Assembly: GCF_003259935.1 (NCBI RefSeq)
Contig: NZ_QLMH01000006.1
Coordinates: 62,001-126,000, forward strand
Reading direction: 5' to 3'
Length of the DNA stretch: 64,000 bases
From: Paranoxybacillus vitaminiphilus
Lineage (GTDB): Bacteria; Bacillota; Bacilli; Bacillales; Anoxybacillaceae
Below are positions 43,148-52,506 of the stretch, piece by piece (positions within the stretch are counted from its first letter, which is position 1; every line of letters starts with the position of its first letter). Under the pieces are notes generated by a model. It made no database searches, was not told the DNA's origin, and worked only from the letters and a program-made list of their open reading frames with translations. Both the position numbers and the translations under genes were made by a program.

Positions 43148-44188
43148 ATGACAAGACCATTTAACGATACATTTTTACGCGCCTGTCGCGGGGAAAAAAC
43201 AGAGTATGTGCCAGTATGGTATATGAGGCAGGCAGGGCGTTCTCAGCCAGAATACCGGGCGTTGAAGGAAAAATATTCGCTGTTTGAAATTACGCATCAA
43301 CCAGAACTTTGCGCTTATGTGACGCGGCTGCCTGTTGAGCAATATAATGTCGACGCAGCGATTCTTTATAAAGACATTATGTCACCGCTTCCAGCGATTG
43401 GCGTTGATGTCGATATTAAAGCGGGAATTGGCCCGGTGATTTCAAATCCAATTCGTTCCCTTGCTGATGTAGAAAAGTTGGGAGAGATCAATCCAGAAGA
43501 AGACGTTCCTTATGTATTAGAAACGATTAAGCTGTTAACAACCGAGCAGTTAAATGTTCCGCTTATCGGCTTTGCCGGTGCGCCGTTTACATTGGCAAGC
43601 TATATGATCGAAGGCGGTCCATCCAAAAACTATAATAAAACAAAAGCGTTTATGTATGCCGAGCCAAAAGCGTGGTTTGCTCTGATGGACAAGTTGGCTG
43701 ATATGACGATTCGCTACGTAAAAGCACAAATTCATGCAGGTGCAAAAGCGATTCAAATTTTTGACTCTTGGGTCGGAGCGTTAAATGTACAAGACTATCG
43801 TTACTTTATTAAACCAACGATGGAACGAATTTTCTCAGCGCTTCGTGAAGAGAATGTTCCATTAATTATGTTTGGAGTCGGCGCAGGTCATTTAGCGAAA
43901 GAATGGCATGATTTGCCGCTTGATGTCGTTGGTTTAGACTGGCGTCTTTCAATCAAAGAGGCAAGAGAAATGGGAATCACAAAAGCGGTGCAAGGAAACC
44001 TTGACCCAGCTGTATTGCTTGCTCCATGGGAAGTTATTGAAGAAAGAGTAAAAGAAATTTTGGACGAGGGCACGGAGCACCCAGGTTATATATTTAACTT
44101 AGGACATGGCATTTTCCCGCAAATTCAGCCGGAAACGTTAAAACGTTTAACCGCCTTTATTCATGAATATACTGCTAACAAAGCATAA
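43148..44188 (+). CDS. hemE: Uroporphyrinogen decarboxylase HemE
   Basis: HemE removes four carboxyls from uroporphyrinogen III to give coproporphyrinogen III. The 346-residue protein has the invariant [11 protein letters not shown] start block, [11 protein letters not shown], the [14 protein letters not shown] region, QIFDSWVG and the terminal NLGHGIFP. The ATG at 43148 lies six bases after GGCGG; ATG 43142 is closer than usual. It heads the hemE-hemH-hemY operon. Confidence 0.95.
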   Translation: MTRPFNDTFLRACRGEKTEYVPVWYMRQAGRSQPEYRALKEKYSLFEITHQPELCAYVTRLPVEQYNVDAAILYKDIMSPLPAIGVDVDIKAGIGPVISNPIRSLADVEKLGEINPEEDVPYVLETIKLLTTEQLNVPLIGFAGAPFTLASYMIEGGPSKNYNKTKAFMYAEPKAWFALMDKLADMTIRYVKAQIHAGAKAIQIFDSWVGALNVQDYRYFIKPTMERIFSALREENVPLIMFGVGAGHLAKEWHDLPLDVVGLDWRLSIKEAREMGITKAVQGNLDPAVLLAPWEVIEERVKEILDEGTEHPGYIFNLGHGIFPQIQPETLKRLTAFIHEYTANKA

Positions 44189-44254
44189 GCATTGGAACAA
44201 AACGGGTTTTCGTGCAAAATAATAAGGGAATCACAAATACATGAGGTGTACAGA

Positions 44255-45187
44255 ATGACGAAGAAAAAAATGGGGTTACTTGTAATGGCTTATGGCACCC
44301 CTTATAAAGAAGAGGATTTAGAGCGTTATTATACGCACATTCGCCGCGGCCATAAACCGTCGCCGGAGATGCTTCAAGAATTGAAAGAACGTTATGATGC
44401 CATCGGCGGAATTTCTCCGCTTGCAAAAATTACGCTAGAACAAGCGGAAAGTTTAGAAAAACGTCTTAATGAAATTCAAGACGAAATCGAATTTAACATG
44501 TATTTAGGTTTAAAGCATATTGAGCCGTTCGTTGAAGATGCTGTGCAGCAAATGCACAGAGACGGGATTGAAGAAGCGGTAAGCATTGTTCTTGCTCCGC
44601 ATTTTTCGACATTCAGCGTCAAATCATATAATGGCCGTGCCAAGGCAGAAGCAGAAAAATTGGGCGGTCCTAAAATTCATGCGATTGAAAGCTGGTATGC
44701 AGAGCCGAAATTTATTGATTATTGGGTCGAAAAGATTAAGGATATATATGCGCAAATGAGCGAAGAGGAACGGGAAACAGCGGTTTTAATTGTATCAGCG
44801 CATAGCTTGCCGGAAAAAATTATTGCTGCTGGCGACCCATATCCGCAGCAGCTGCAGGAAACAGCGGATTTAATTGCTGAAAAGGCCGGCATTAAGCATT
44901 ATACAATTGGCTGGCAAAGCGCAGGAAATACGCCGGAGCCATGGCTTGGTCCCGATGTGCAGGATTTAACAAGAGAATTGCATGAGCAAAAAGGATATAC
45001 ATCTTTTGTTTATGCGCCAGTTGGCTTTGTTTCTGACCATTTAGAAGTGTTATATGATAATGATATTGAATGTAAAAATGTTACAGATGAAATTGGTGCA
45101 AACTATTACAGACCGGAAATGCCGAATGCGAATCCACAATTTATTGATGCTTTAGCAACCGTTGTTCTGAAACATTTAAAACGTTAA
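44255..45187 (+). CDS. hemH: Ferrochelatase HemH (coproporphyrin ferrochelatase CpfC)
   Basis: This enzyme inserts iron into the porphyrin. In Firmicutes the substrate is coproporphyrin III. The 310-residue protein (B. subtilis: 310) begins [17 protein letters not shown] and has the catalytic His region APHFSTFS and SAHSLPEKI, and [23 protein letters not shown] precedes the ATG at 44255; a longer frame to 44192 lacks a site. hemY follows after 29 bases. Confidence 0.95.
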   Translation: MTKKKMGLLVMAYGTPYKEEDLERYYTHIRRGHKPSPEMLQELKERYDAIGGISPLAKITLEQAESLEKRLNEIQDEIEFNMYLGLKHIEPFVEDAVQQMHRDGIEEAVSIVLAPHFSTFSVKSYNGRAKAEAEKLGGPKIHAIESWYAEPKFIDYWVEKIKDIYAQMSEEERETAVLIVSAHSLPEKIIAAGDPYPQQLQETADLIAEKAGIKHYTIGWQSAGNTPEPWLGPDVQDLTRELHEQKGYTSFVYAPVGFVSDHLEVLYDNDIECKNVTDEIGANYYRPEMPNANPQFIDALATVVLKHLKR

Positions 45188-45216
45188 GAAATTTGATTAA
45201 AGAAGGCGATGAACAA

Positions 45217-46644
45217 GTGAGTAACGGAAAGAAAACAGTCGTCATTATCGGCGGCGGAATAACGGGAATTACGACAGCTTACTATTTACAAAAGGAAATC
45301 AAAGAAAAACGACTGGCGATTGACTGCAAGCTCATTGAAGCGACCCATCGGTTGGGTGGGAAAATCCAAACCGTTGTTAAAGATGGATTTGTCATTGAGA
45401 GAGGTCCTGATTCGTTTTTAGCAAGAAAATTGAGCGCTTCCAGACTTGTTAATGAGGTTGGCTTAAACGACCAATTAGTGCATAATGCAACAGGAAAGTC
45501 ATATATCCTTGTGAAAGGAAAACTATATCCGATGCCAGGCGGATCGGTCATGGGAATCCCGACGCAAATTGGTCCGTTTGTGACAACCGGATTGTTCACA
45601 CCGTTTGGCAAATTGCGGGCAGCAGCTGATTTTGTGTTACCGCCAACAAAATCAGAAGGTGATATCTCTTTAGGACAGTTTTTCCGCAGAAGATTGGGCG
45701 ATGAAGTCGTTGAAAACCTTGTTGAACCGCTTTTATCAGGAATTTATGCAGGTGATATTGATCAATTAAGTTTAATGGCTACATTTCCGCAATTTTTCCA
45801 TGTTGAACAAAAGCACGGCAGCTTGATTTTAGGAATGAAACGGTCTGCTCCTAAACCGAAGCATACAAGTCCAAAAGGGATTTTTCAAACGTTAAAAACA
45901 GGATTGCAGTCACTCGTAGAAGAAATTGAAAATCGATTGGAACCTGGCAGCGTTTTGAAAGGGCTTCGGGTTGAGAATATTAAAAAGAATGAATGTGATT
46001 ATGAGCTAACATTAAGCAACGGAGAAATCATCAGAGCGGACTCGATTGTTGTTGCTACACAGCATCAAGCTGTACCGGCAATGTTTTCACAATATGAGTT
46101 TTTTGCACCTTTCAGCCATATGCCGGCTACATCGGTTGCCACCGTGGCGCTTGCGTTTCCAGAAACGGCGATTCAGCAGGATATTGACGGAACCGGCTTT
46201 GTCGTGTCACGCAACAGCGATTATACGATTACTGCCTGTACATGGACACATAAAAAATGGCCGCATACTGCTCCGAAAGGAAAAGTGCTGCTTCGCTGTT
46301 ATGTCGGACGAGCCGGCGATGAGGCGATTGTTGAACAGGCAGATGATGAAATTGTAAAAGTGGTAATGGATGATTTAAATAAAATTATGAATATTACTGC
46401 ATCACCGGAATTTTCGATTGTGACAAGATGGAAGCAAGCGATGCCGCAATATGTAGTCGGGCATAAGGACAGACTTGAAAAAATCAAAGAAAAGATGACG
46501 GAGCATCTTCCAGGGGTCTTTTTAGCAGGAAGTTCTTATGAAGGTCTAGGGCTACCAGACTGTATCGACCAAGGGGAAGAAGCGGTGAAAAAAGTGCTTC
46601 ATTATTTACAAGCCGGTACAAAAGAAGTGGTTGAGGTTAGCTAA
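45217..46644 (+). CDS. hemY: Coproporphyrinogen III oxidase HemY (CgoX)
   Basis: This FAD oxidase converts coproporphyrinogen III to coproporphyrin III before iron insertion. The 475-residue protein has a Rossmann motif VVIIGGGITGITTAYYL at the start, RLGGKIQTV, ERGPDSFLARK, and the C-terminal FAD block LAGSSYEGLGLPDCIDQGEEA. The GTG at 45217 is chosen from AAGGCGATG upstream; an earlier in-frame start at 45193 is possible. It is the last gene of the haem operon. Confidence 0.94.
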   Translation: MSNGKKTVVIIGGGITGITTAYYLQKEIKEKRLAIDCKLIEATHRLGGKIQTVVKDGFVIERGPDSFLARKLSASRLVNEVGLNDQLVHNATGKSYILVKGKLYPMPGGSVMGIPTQIGPFVTTGLFTPFGKLRAAADFVLPPTKSEGDISLGQFFRRRLGDEVVENLVEPLLSGIYAGDIDQLSLMATFPQFFHVEQKHGSLILGMKRSAPKPKHTSPKGIFQTLKTGLQSLVEEIENRLEPGSVLKGLRVENIKKNECDYELTLSNGEIIRADSIVVATQHQAVPAMFSQYEFFAPFSHMPATSVATVALAFPETAIQQDIDGTGFVVSRNSDYTITACTWTHKKWPHTAPKGKVLLRCYVGRAGDEAIVEQADDEIVKVVMDDLNKIMNITASPEFSIVTRWKQAMPQYVVGHKDRLEKIKEKMTEHLPGVFLAGSSYEGLGLPDCIDQGEEAVKKVLHYLQAGTKEVVEVS

Positions 46645-46672
46645 TCGTTAGTTAACCTCTTTATTTTTATCA
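46633..46672 (+). terminator. Terminator at the end of hemY
   Basis: GAGGTTA / TAACCTC stem, followed by TTTATTTTT. The hemY stop lies inside it. Confidence 0.75.
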
Positions 46673-46700
46673 AAAAGTATGCTACTCTTTAATTACGAAA

Positions 46701-46723
46701 TGACCAAAATGTTCATTTAGTCA
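46701..46723 (+). promoter_or_regulatory. Predicted YhgD operator, site 1
   Basis: TGACCAAAATG followed by TTCATTTAGTCA is an imperfect palindrome (TGACnAAA ... TTTnGTCA), 18 bases before the TetR gene. An inverted relative occurs before yhgE. Confidence 0.6.
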
Positions 46724-46741
46724 ATTTGAAGGATGAGGAAA

Positions 46742-47314
46742 ATGGCTGTTAATCGAAAACAACAAATTATTGATGCAGCGACAAAATCGTTTTCTCTTTT
46801 TGGCTATAAAGCAACGACAATGGATCAAGTCGCAAAGTTAGCGAATGTAGGAAAAGGAACGATTTACACTTTCTTTAAAAATAAAGAAGAATTATTCGAT
46901 GAAATCGTCTCGACATTAATTTCAGAAATGAAAGAAGCGGCAGAGCAGGTGATTGACCCTCAGCTCAGCTTTTTTGAAAACGTACATCGCGCTTTGTACC
47001 GAATTTTAGAGTTTCGTAAACAACATCAATTAGCGATTAAGTTATTTCAAGAAGAGCGTGAGATGGGGACGCCTGCTGTTCAAGAAGTGATAAAAAAGTT
47101 AGAAACAGCTATTATCGCTTACATTAAGCAAAAAATTGAAGCAGCGATTGAAAAAGGGGAAATCCGTCCTTGTGATGCAGAAATTACGGCTTTTCTTATG
47201 TTGAAACTGTATGTCGCCCTTATTTTTGACTGGGAGAAAAATCACGAGCCGCTTGAAAAGGAAAAAATCGCTGAATTATTTGAACTCTACTTTTTGAAAG
47301 GATTGTCAAAATAG
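46742..47314 (+). CDS. yhgD: TetR-family regulator YhgD
   Basis: The 190-residue repressor has an N-terminal helix-turn-helix (SFSLFGYKATTMDQVAKLANV, KGTIYTFFKNKEELF) and a helical ligand-binding domain. The ATG at 46742 follows GATGAGG; an earlier ATG at 46733 is possible. Related palindromes precede it and yhgE, so it probably controls both. Position after hemY matches B. subtilis. Ligand unknown. Confidence 0.88.
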   Translation: MAVNRKQQIIDAATKSFSLFGYKATTMDQVAKLANVGKGTIYTFFKNKEELFDEIVSTLISEMKEAAEQVIDPQLSFFENVHRALYRILEFRKQHQLAIKLFQEEREMGTPAVQEVIKKLETAIIAYIKQKIEAAIEKGEIRPCDAEITAFLMLKLYVALIFDWEKNHEPLEKEKIAELFELYFLKGLSK

Positions 47315-47341
47315 ATAGTCCTTCTTCTTTTTTGTTTAAAC

Positions 47342-47364
47342 TGACTAAATGAACAAAATGGTCA
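47342..47364 (+). promoter_or_regulatory. Predicted YhgD operator, site 2
   Basis: TGACTAAATGAACA then AAATGGTCA is nearly the reverse complement of site 1, differing at three central bases. It lies 25 bases before yhgE. Confidence 0.6.
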
Positions 47365-47388
47365 AATATCCTGGAAGGAGGGAGTAAC

Positions 47389-49626
47389 ATGCGGGCGTTT
47401 TCGTTATTTTTTGAGGAATTAAAAGCAATGGTGACAAACCGGAAAGTTTTCATTCCTGTCATTGCGGTGTTATTTATTCCGGTGCTATACAGCGGCATGT
47501 TTTTATGGGCATTTTGGGATCCATATGCTCATCTTGATGAATTGCCTGTGGCTGTTGTGAATAACGATAAAGGCGCCGTTTTCAATGGAGAAAAGCTGGA
47601 AATCGGCGATGAGCTAGTGAAAAACTTAAGAAAGAACAAACAGTTTTCTTGGCATTTTGTCGATGAAGAAGAGGGGGAGGAAGGATTAAAAAACCAAAAA
47701 TATTACATGGTCATAAAAATCCCGGAAAACTTCTCGAAAAATGCGACAACGTTACAAGATGAGCACCCAAAAAAGATGGAGTTCATTTATATGCCGAATG
47801 AAAGTTTTAACTTTTTATCGGCACAAATCGGCAGCACAGCCGTAGAAAAAATTAAAGAAGAAGTTTCCGATACGTTAACGGCAACTTATGCGGAAACGAT
47901 GTTCGAAAATATTAAAGAGGTAGCAAAAGGATTAAATGATGCAAGTGATGGTGCAGGAAAGCTTCACGGTGGAATTGTCGCTGCAAAAGATGGTTCGACA
48001 GAAATTTACAAAAATTTAAAAGTGTTAGCGGAAAAATCAATTGCATTTAAAGACGGATTGCAAACAGCTGCCTCCGGTTCTGAACGTTTAAATTACGGGC
48101 TAGATACGTTAAACAATGGTTTTGCGCAGTTGAAAGAAGGGCAGGCGCAGCTCTTGGAAGGAGCGAAAAAGGCGGAGACAGGTTCTAAACAATTAGCCGG
48201 CGGCTTACAACAATCACTTGCAGGAACGGAAGAAATGAATGAAAAACTTCCGCAGCTTACAAATGGTGCGGAGCGATTAAAAGACGGAGCAAGCAATCTT
48301 TCCGTTTCATTGGAACAATGGAGACAAGGGGTGGAACAAACGAAAGCAGGAGCTGTGCAAGTAAGCGCTGGACTGGAGAAAATGGTCGCACAGCTCGATG
48401 CCATGATTTCACAAACCGTTGATCCGCAAGAAAAAGCAATGTTAGAAACATTAAAAAATAATATGAAGCAGTTAGCCGAAGGAAGCAAGAAAGTCTCAGG
48501 AGGAATGGAGCAGCTTTCTGCAGGGGCAGCAGCATTAAAAAACGGTGCCAATCAACTTGCTTCTGGTGCGACGCAATTATATAATGGTCAGCTCGCTTTA
48601 AGCAATGGAATGAAACAGTTAATCGCCGGACAAGAGCAGCTGGCCGCAGGTGCTCATACGTTAGCTGTTGGACAAGCGAAACTTGTCCAAGGATTAACCA
48701 CATTCGGTGAAAAAATGAATGAAGCAAAAAGCGGCGTTGAACAACTTGCGAGCGGCAGCAGCCAATTATCGTCAGGCTTAAATGAACTAGCTTCCGGTTC
48801 CAATCAATTACAGGATGGTGTGAACAAACTAGCTTCTGGTTCGGGTGAGCTTTCCGCTGGAATGGGGAAACTAGACGAAGGTTCTCGTGAACTTGCAACG
48901 AAGCTAAAAGACGGTGCCAAAGAAGTTGGAAACGTAAAAGCGAATAAAGATGTATATGACATGTTTGCCAAACCAGTTGAAGTAGAAAATAAAAAAATAA
49001 ATGAAGTGCCAAACTATGGTACTGGCTTTGCGCCGTATTTCTTATCATTAGGTTTATTTGTTGGGGCATTATTATTATCCATTGTCTTTCCGTTACGTGA
49101 ACCTGCCGGTGTGCCAAATTCAGGAATAAGTTGGTTCATTAGCAAATTTGGTGTTTTAATGATCATTGGAGTGATTCAAGCGCTGTTGGCGAATGCCGTA
49201 TTGCTTATTGGACTAGATATTGAAGTGAAAAGTGTAGCGAACTTTATTTTATTCAGCGTGATCACAAGCCTTACATTTATTGCTTTAATTCAATTCCTTG
49301 TAACTACATTAGGAGATCCCGGAAGATTTATTGCCATTATTATCTTAATTTTGCAATTAACCACAAGTGCTGGAACATTCCCGCTTGAATTAATTCCAAA
49401 AGTGTTGCAGCATTTTAACGCCTGGCTGCCGATGACTTATTCCGTATTTGGTTTTAAAGCAGTGATTTCAAGCGGAGACTTCGCGTTTATGTGGAAAAAC
49501 GCATTCACATTAATAGGATTTATCGCTGTCTTGTCTGCAGGAACAATTTTATATTTTACAATAAAACATAAAAGACAATTCCATACAATGGTGCATGATG
49601 AAGCAGAAATTCCTAAGGCATTATAA
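47389..49626 (+). CDS. yhgE: YhgE/Pip-family membrane protein
   Basis: The 745-residue protein has one N-terminal helix (about 20-40) and a long extracytoplasmic region. About residues 180-500 contain repeated Gly/Ala heptad units such as LASGATQLYNG and LASGSNQLQDG. About five C-terminal helices form an ABC-2-like membrane domain. This is the YhgE/Pip (phage infection protein) layout, close to MmpL/ABC-2 exporter-like proteins. GGAAGGAGGG precedes the ATG. Transport or surface role is inferred; control by YhgD is likely. Confidence 0.9.
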   Translation: MRAFSLFFEELKAMVTNRKVFIPVIAVLFIPVLYSGMFLWAFWDPYAHLDELPVAVVNNDKGAVFNGEKLEIGDELVKNLRKNKQFSWHFVDEEEGEEGLKNQKYYMVIKIPENFSKNATTLQDEHPKKMEFIYMPNESFNFLSAQIGSTAVEKIKEEVSDTLTATYAETMFENIKEVAKGLNDASDGAGKLHGGIVAAKDGSTEIYKNLKVLAEKSIAFKDGLQTAASGSERLNYGLDTLNNGFAQLKEGQAQLLEGAKKAETGSKQLAGGLQQSLAGTEEMNEKLPQLTNGAERLKDGASNLSVSLEQWRQGVEQTKAGAVQVSAGLEKMVAQLDAMISQTVDPQEKAMLETLKNNMKQLAEGSKKVSGGMEQLSAGAAALKNGANQLASGATQLYNGQLALSNGMKQLIAGQEQLAAGAHTLAVGQAKLVQGLTTFGEKMNEAKSGVEQLASGSSQLSSGLNELASGSNQLQDGVNKLASGSGELSAGMGKLDEGSRELATKLKDGAKEVGNVKANKDVYDMFAKPVEVENKKINEVPNYGTGFAPYFLSLGLFVGALLLSIVFPLREPAGVPNSGISWFISKFGVLMIIGVIQALLANAVLLIGLDIEVKSVANFILFSVITSLTFIALIQFLVTTLGDPGRFIAIIILILQLTTSAGTFPLELIPKVLQHFNAWLPMTYSVFGFKAVISSGDFAFMWKNAFTLIGFIAVLSAGTILYFTIKHKRQFHTMVHDEAEIPKAL

Positions 49627-49791
49627 GTCTTAGGAGTTTTTTATAATAGTTGATGATAGGAAAGCTGCATTGTCTCCAGCGGGAAATTTGCGAGTTTCCA
49701 CTAAAATTAGTTGTAAGAGAATCGACAATTTCTAACTCATTGCAAAACTTGTAACGAGGAAAATGGAAACTTTTTTGTTTGATGAAAGAAT

Positions 49792-49827
49792 AAAAAAAGG
49801 AGCTGAATTTTGTCAGCTCCCTTTTTC
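49792..49827. terminator. Terminator between yhgE and yhfH
   Basis: AAAAGGAGCTGA / TCAGCTCCCTTTTT stem with T-runs on both strands. It can serve both genes. The 165 bases before it hold no gene. Confidence 0.85.
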
Positions 49828-49962
49828 TTATTTATAGACGACTTGTAAGCACTCATTACATTTGTTTCCATAGCACTCATGCTGTTCTTCCATTTCTTGG
49901 CCGCATTCGATACATTTTTTTGGCGGAAGGTTTTTGAAAAATTCCGAACTTTTGATCAACAT
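49828..49962 (-). CDS. yhfH: YhfH-family small zinc-finger-like protein
   Basis: The 44-residue protein has two Cys pairs, CIEC (17-20) and CNEC (35-38), plus Cys30 and His28, suggesting zinc binding. Size, Cys pattern and position beside yhfI-lplJ match B. subtilis YhfH. CGGAGGCG lies before the ATG. Function unknown. Confidence 0.85.
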   Translation of the reverse strand: MLIKSSEFFKNLPPKKCIECGQEMEEQHECYGNKCNECLQVVYK

Positions 49963-50122
49963 TTTTATCGCCTCCGAATCATTTGTTGATTATATTGTAT
50001 TATAACAGAAATGATTATGTCAATATCTGTTTTGTAACAAATTTATAAAACAATGCAAATGTTTACGAAATCGTTTATAGTGAGAAGCAGAAGCAGAAAT
50101 TTTCTAAAAGGAAGGGATAGGT

Positions 50123-50857
50123 ATGAAAGTAACGGTTGTCGGTTTTTGGGGAGGATTTCCGGCAGTAAATGAAGCAACTTCCGGCTATTTATTGCAACAT
50201 AACGGCTTTAATTTGTTAGTGGATTGCGGGAGCGGAGTATTAGCCCGACTGCAAAATTATATATCAGTTGAAGAGCTCGATGCGGTGATTGTTTCGCACT
50301 ATCATCATGACCATGTTGCTGACATCGGTCCTTTACAATACGCCCGTTTAATTAAAAAGAATCTCGGCGCTAATCTTGAAGAGCTTCCGGTATACGGACA
50401 TTCTTTTGATAAAGACGGTTTTGTCCGGTTAGCCCATAAAGATGTTACAAAAAACATTGCTTATAACCCAGAAGAAACTTTGCAAATTGGACCATTTGCG
50501 ATTCAATTTATGAAAACGCAACATCCGGCCGTTTGCTATGCAATGCGAATCACAGCGGGAGACGCTACTGTTGTTTACACAGCTGATTCCAGCTATTTGC
50601 CGGAGTTTGTGCCGTTTGCGCAAAATGCCGACTTGCTTATTTGCGAAAGCAATTTTTATGCAGGGCAAAACGCAGCGCCGGCTGGACATATGACAAGCGA
50701 AGAGGCAGCAACAATTGCCCGCGATGCCAATGCCGGTGAACTGCTGCTTACACACCTGCCTCATTTTGGAGAGTTAGACAATCTAGTGAAAGAAGCAAAA
50801 GCAGTTTTCAACAGACCAGTCCATTTAGCAAAATCCGGATTTGTATGGGAGAAATAA
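50123..50857 (+). CDS. yhfI: Metallo-beta-lactamase-fold hydrolase YhfI
   Basis: The 244-residue protein has the two-metal motif SHYHHDHVAD (about 55-64), a DCGSG strand before it, a YTADSSY block, and a C-terminal LLTHLPHF. It resembles RNase Z-like hydrolases of the MBL fold, but the substrate is unknown. AAGGAAGGGAT precedes the ATG. lplJ starts 20 bases after the stop, the yhfI-lplJ arrangement of B. subtilis. Confidence 0.88.
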   Translation: MKVTVVGFWGGFPAVNEATSGYLLQHNGFNLLVDCGSGVLARLQNYISVEELDAVIVSHYHHDHVADIGPLQYARLIKKNLGANLEELPVYGHSFDKDGFVRLAHKDVTKNIAYNPEETLQIGPFAIQFMKTQHPAVCYAMRITAGDATVVYTADSSYLPEFVPFAQNADLLICESNFYAGQNAAPAGHMTSEEAATIARDANAGELLLTHLPHFGELDNLVKEAKAVFNRPVHLAKSGFVWEK

Positions 50858-50877
50858 AGAGAAAGGGGGAGAATATT

Positions 50878-51867
50878 TTGCTTTTTATTGACAACGAAGG
50901 AATGACTGATCCGCGCGTAAACTTAGCGATAGAGGAATATGCGCTGAAAAACCTCGACATGAATGAAACGTATTTATTGTTTTATATTAACGAGCCGTCC
51001 ATTATTATCGGGAAAAACCAAAATACGATTGAAGAAATAAACACGAAATATATTGAAGAAAAGGGCATTCATGTGGTGCGTCGCTTATCAGGCGGGGGTG
51101 CAGTCTATCACGATTTAGGCAACTTGAATTTTAGCTTTATTACGAAAGATGACGGTGAAAGTTTTCATAATTTCAAAAAATTCACGGAACCTGTGATTCA
51201 GGCGTTGCGCAAACTTGGTGTTAACGCTGAGTTGAGCGGACGGAACGACATTTTAGTAGAAGGACGGAAAATTTCCGGCAATGCGCAATTTTCCACTAAA
51301 GGAAGAATGTTCAGCCATGGCACACTTCTTTTTGATTCTGAAATTGATGCGGTCGTTTCGGCGCTAAATGTAAAAAAAGATAAAATTGAATCCAAAGGAA
51401 TTAAATCTATTCGCAGCCGCGTCGCTAACATTAGCGAATTTTTAAAAGAGCCGATAACAATTGATGAATTTAAGCAAATACTGCTTCACTCTATTTTTGA
51501 CACGAATGGGGAAATTCCAACATATAAATTGACCGAATCTGATTGGAAAGAGATTTACCGTATTTCTGAAGAGCGTTATAAAAATTGGGATTGGAATTAC
51601 GGGAAATCACCAAAATTTAATTTACAGCATACTCATCGTTTTCCGATAGGGCAAATCGATGTCCGGCTTGAAGTAAACAAAGGAATGATCGAAAACTGTA
51701 AAATATACGGAGACTTTTTTGGAGTCGGTGATGTGAGCGATATTGAAAAATTATTAACTGGTGTACGATACAGCAGGCAAGAAATTGAGAAAGCATTAAA
51801 GGAAATCAATGTTCAAACTTATTTTGGAAATATTACAAAGGAAGAGTTTATTGATTTAGTTTACTAG
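50878..51867 (+). CDS. lplJ: Lipoate-protein ligase LplJ
   Basis: LplJ attaches free lipoate to lipoyl domains using ATP. The 329-residue protein (B. subtilis: 331) shows RRLSGGGAVYHDLGNLNFSF, the catalytic lysine region GRKISGNAQF, and HGTLLFDSEID. The TTG at 50878 follows AAAGGGGGAG; an earlier frame at 50845 lies inside yhfI. A repeat copy follows six bases after the stop, and the next conserved gene is destroyed. Confidence 0.93.
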   Translation: MLFIDNEGMTDPRVNLAIEEYALKNLDMNETYLLFYINEPSIIIGKNQNTIEEINTKYIEEKGIHVVRRLSGGGAVYHDLGNLNFSFITKDDGESFHNFKKFTEPVIQALRKLGVNAELSGRNDILVEGRKISGNAQFSTKGRMFSHGTLLFDSEIDAVVSALNVKKDKIESKGIKSIRSRVANISEFLKEPITIDEFKQILLHSIFDTNGEIPTYKLTESDWKEIYRISEERYKNWDWNYGKSPKFNLQHTHRFPIGQIDVRLEVNKGMIENCKIYGDFFGVGDVSDIEKLLTGVRYSRQEIEKALKEINVQTYFGNITKEEFIDLVY

Positions 51868-51873
51868 CTAGAT

Positions 51874-51950
51874 GAAGCTGATCCAAAGCAAGTGTCTATC
51901 GGACGTAATTGTGAAAGGAACGCGTCAGACACTTACGGGTCAGCTCTTTT
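51874..51950 (+). repeat. Dispersed inverted repeat, copy 13 (short core), at a gene breakpoint
   Basis: GAAGCTGATCCA and ACGGGTCAGCTCTTTT form the ends. AAGTGTCTATCGGACG and CGCGTCAGACACTT are the arms. The core is deleted. Homology to an acyl-CoA ligase starts immediately after its T-run. Confidence 0.82.
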
Positions 51951-52283
51951 TATATTGTCGACCGGAAAAAAGACATGATTATTGTCGGCGGCTATAATGT
52001 GTACCCGCGTGAAGTGGAAGAAGTGCTTTACAATCATCCTGATGTCGTTGAAGCCGCGGTTGTCGGCGTTCCCGATCCGAACTTTGGAGAGAAGGTAAAA
52101 TGTTTTGTTGTTTCAAAAAATGACAGCTTAACAGAAGAAAAGTTAATAGCTTATTGCCGTGAGCATTTAGCGAAGTATAAAGTGCAAAGCTCAATGGAGT
52201 TTTTAGAGGAACTGCCAAAAAATACGACATGGAAAATTTTGCGGCGTGCATTAAAAGAACAATTAACGGCACCAAAATCATAA
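51948..52283 (+). pseudogene. lcfB: C-terminal remnant of a long-chain acyl-CoA ligase (LcfB-like)
   Basis: The frame begins at the repeat edge with [20 protein letters not shown], the hinge and C-terminal domain of adenylate-forming ligases, and runs to the end of the gene. Only about 110 of about 510 residues remain and the whole AMP-binding domain is absent. The usual TGK signature near the end is TWK ([11 protein letters not shown]), a further sign of decay. In B. subtilis lcfB (yhfL) lies close to lplJ, so this is the decayed local copy. Confidence 0.85.
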
Positions 52284-52506
52284 GCGGCAGCTTTATAATG
52301 ATCTGATTTCCTCAAACTTGCTGCAATATTTTTTATAGAAATTTTTTCAGTTTGCCCATGAGGGATCAGACCTTTTGTTGTTGCGGTAATTCTTATTTTA
52401 TTAAATACTCAGAATATGCTTGAAACGGAAATGATGGCTTTGTATAATTTAACACATAAAAGCATAGAAGGATAAAAGTGATAAAGTTGTTAAGGGGGAA
52501 GAGGAG

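Noticed and set aside
48257-49117. 286-codon minus-strand frame inside yhgE
   Set aside because: It arises from the repetitive heptad codons of yhgE on the other strand and has no start signal or family.
52284-52506. T-box or riboswitch before the TrpX-like gene
   Set aside because: No T-box sequence, specifier hairpin or antiterminator was seen. Only faint repeat-like fragments are present (GATCTGATT, GATCAGACC).
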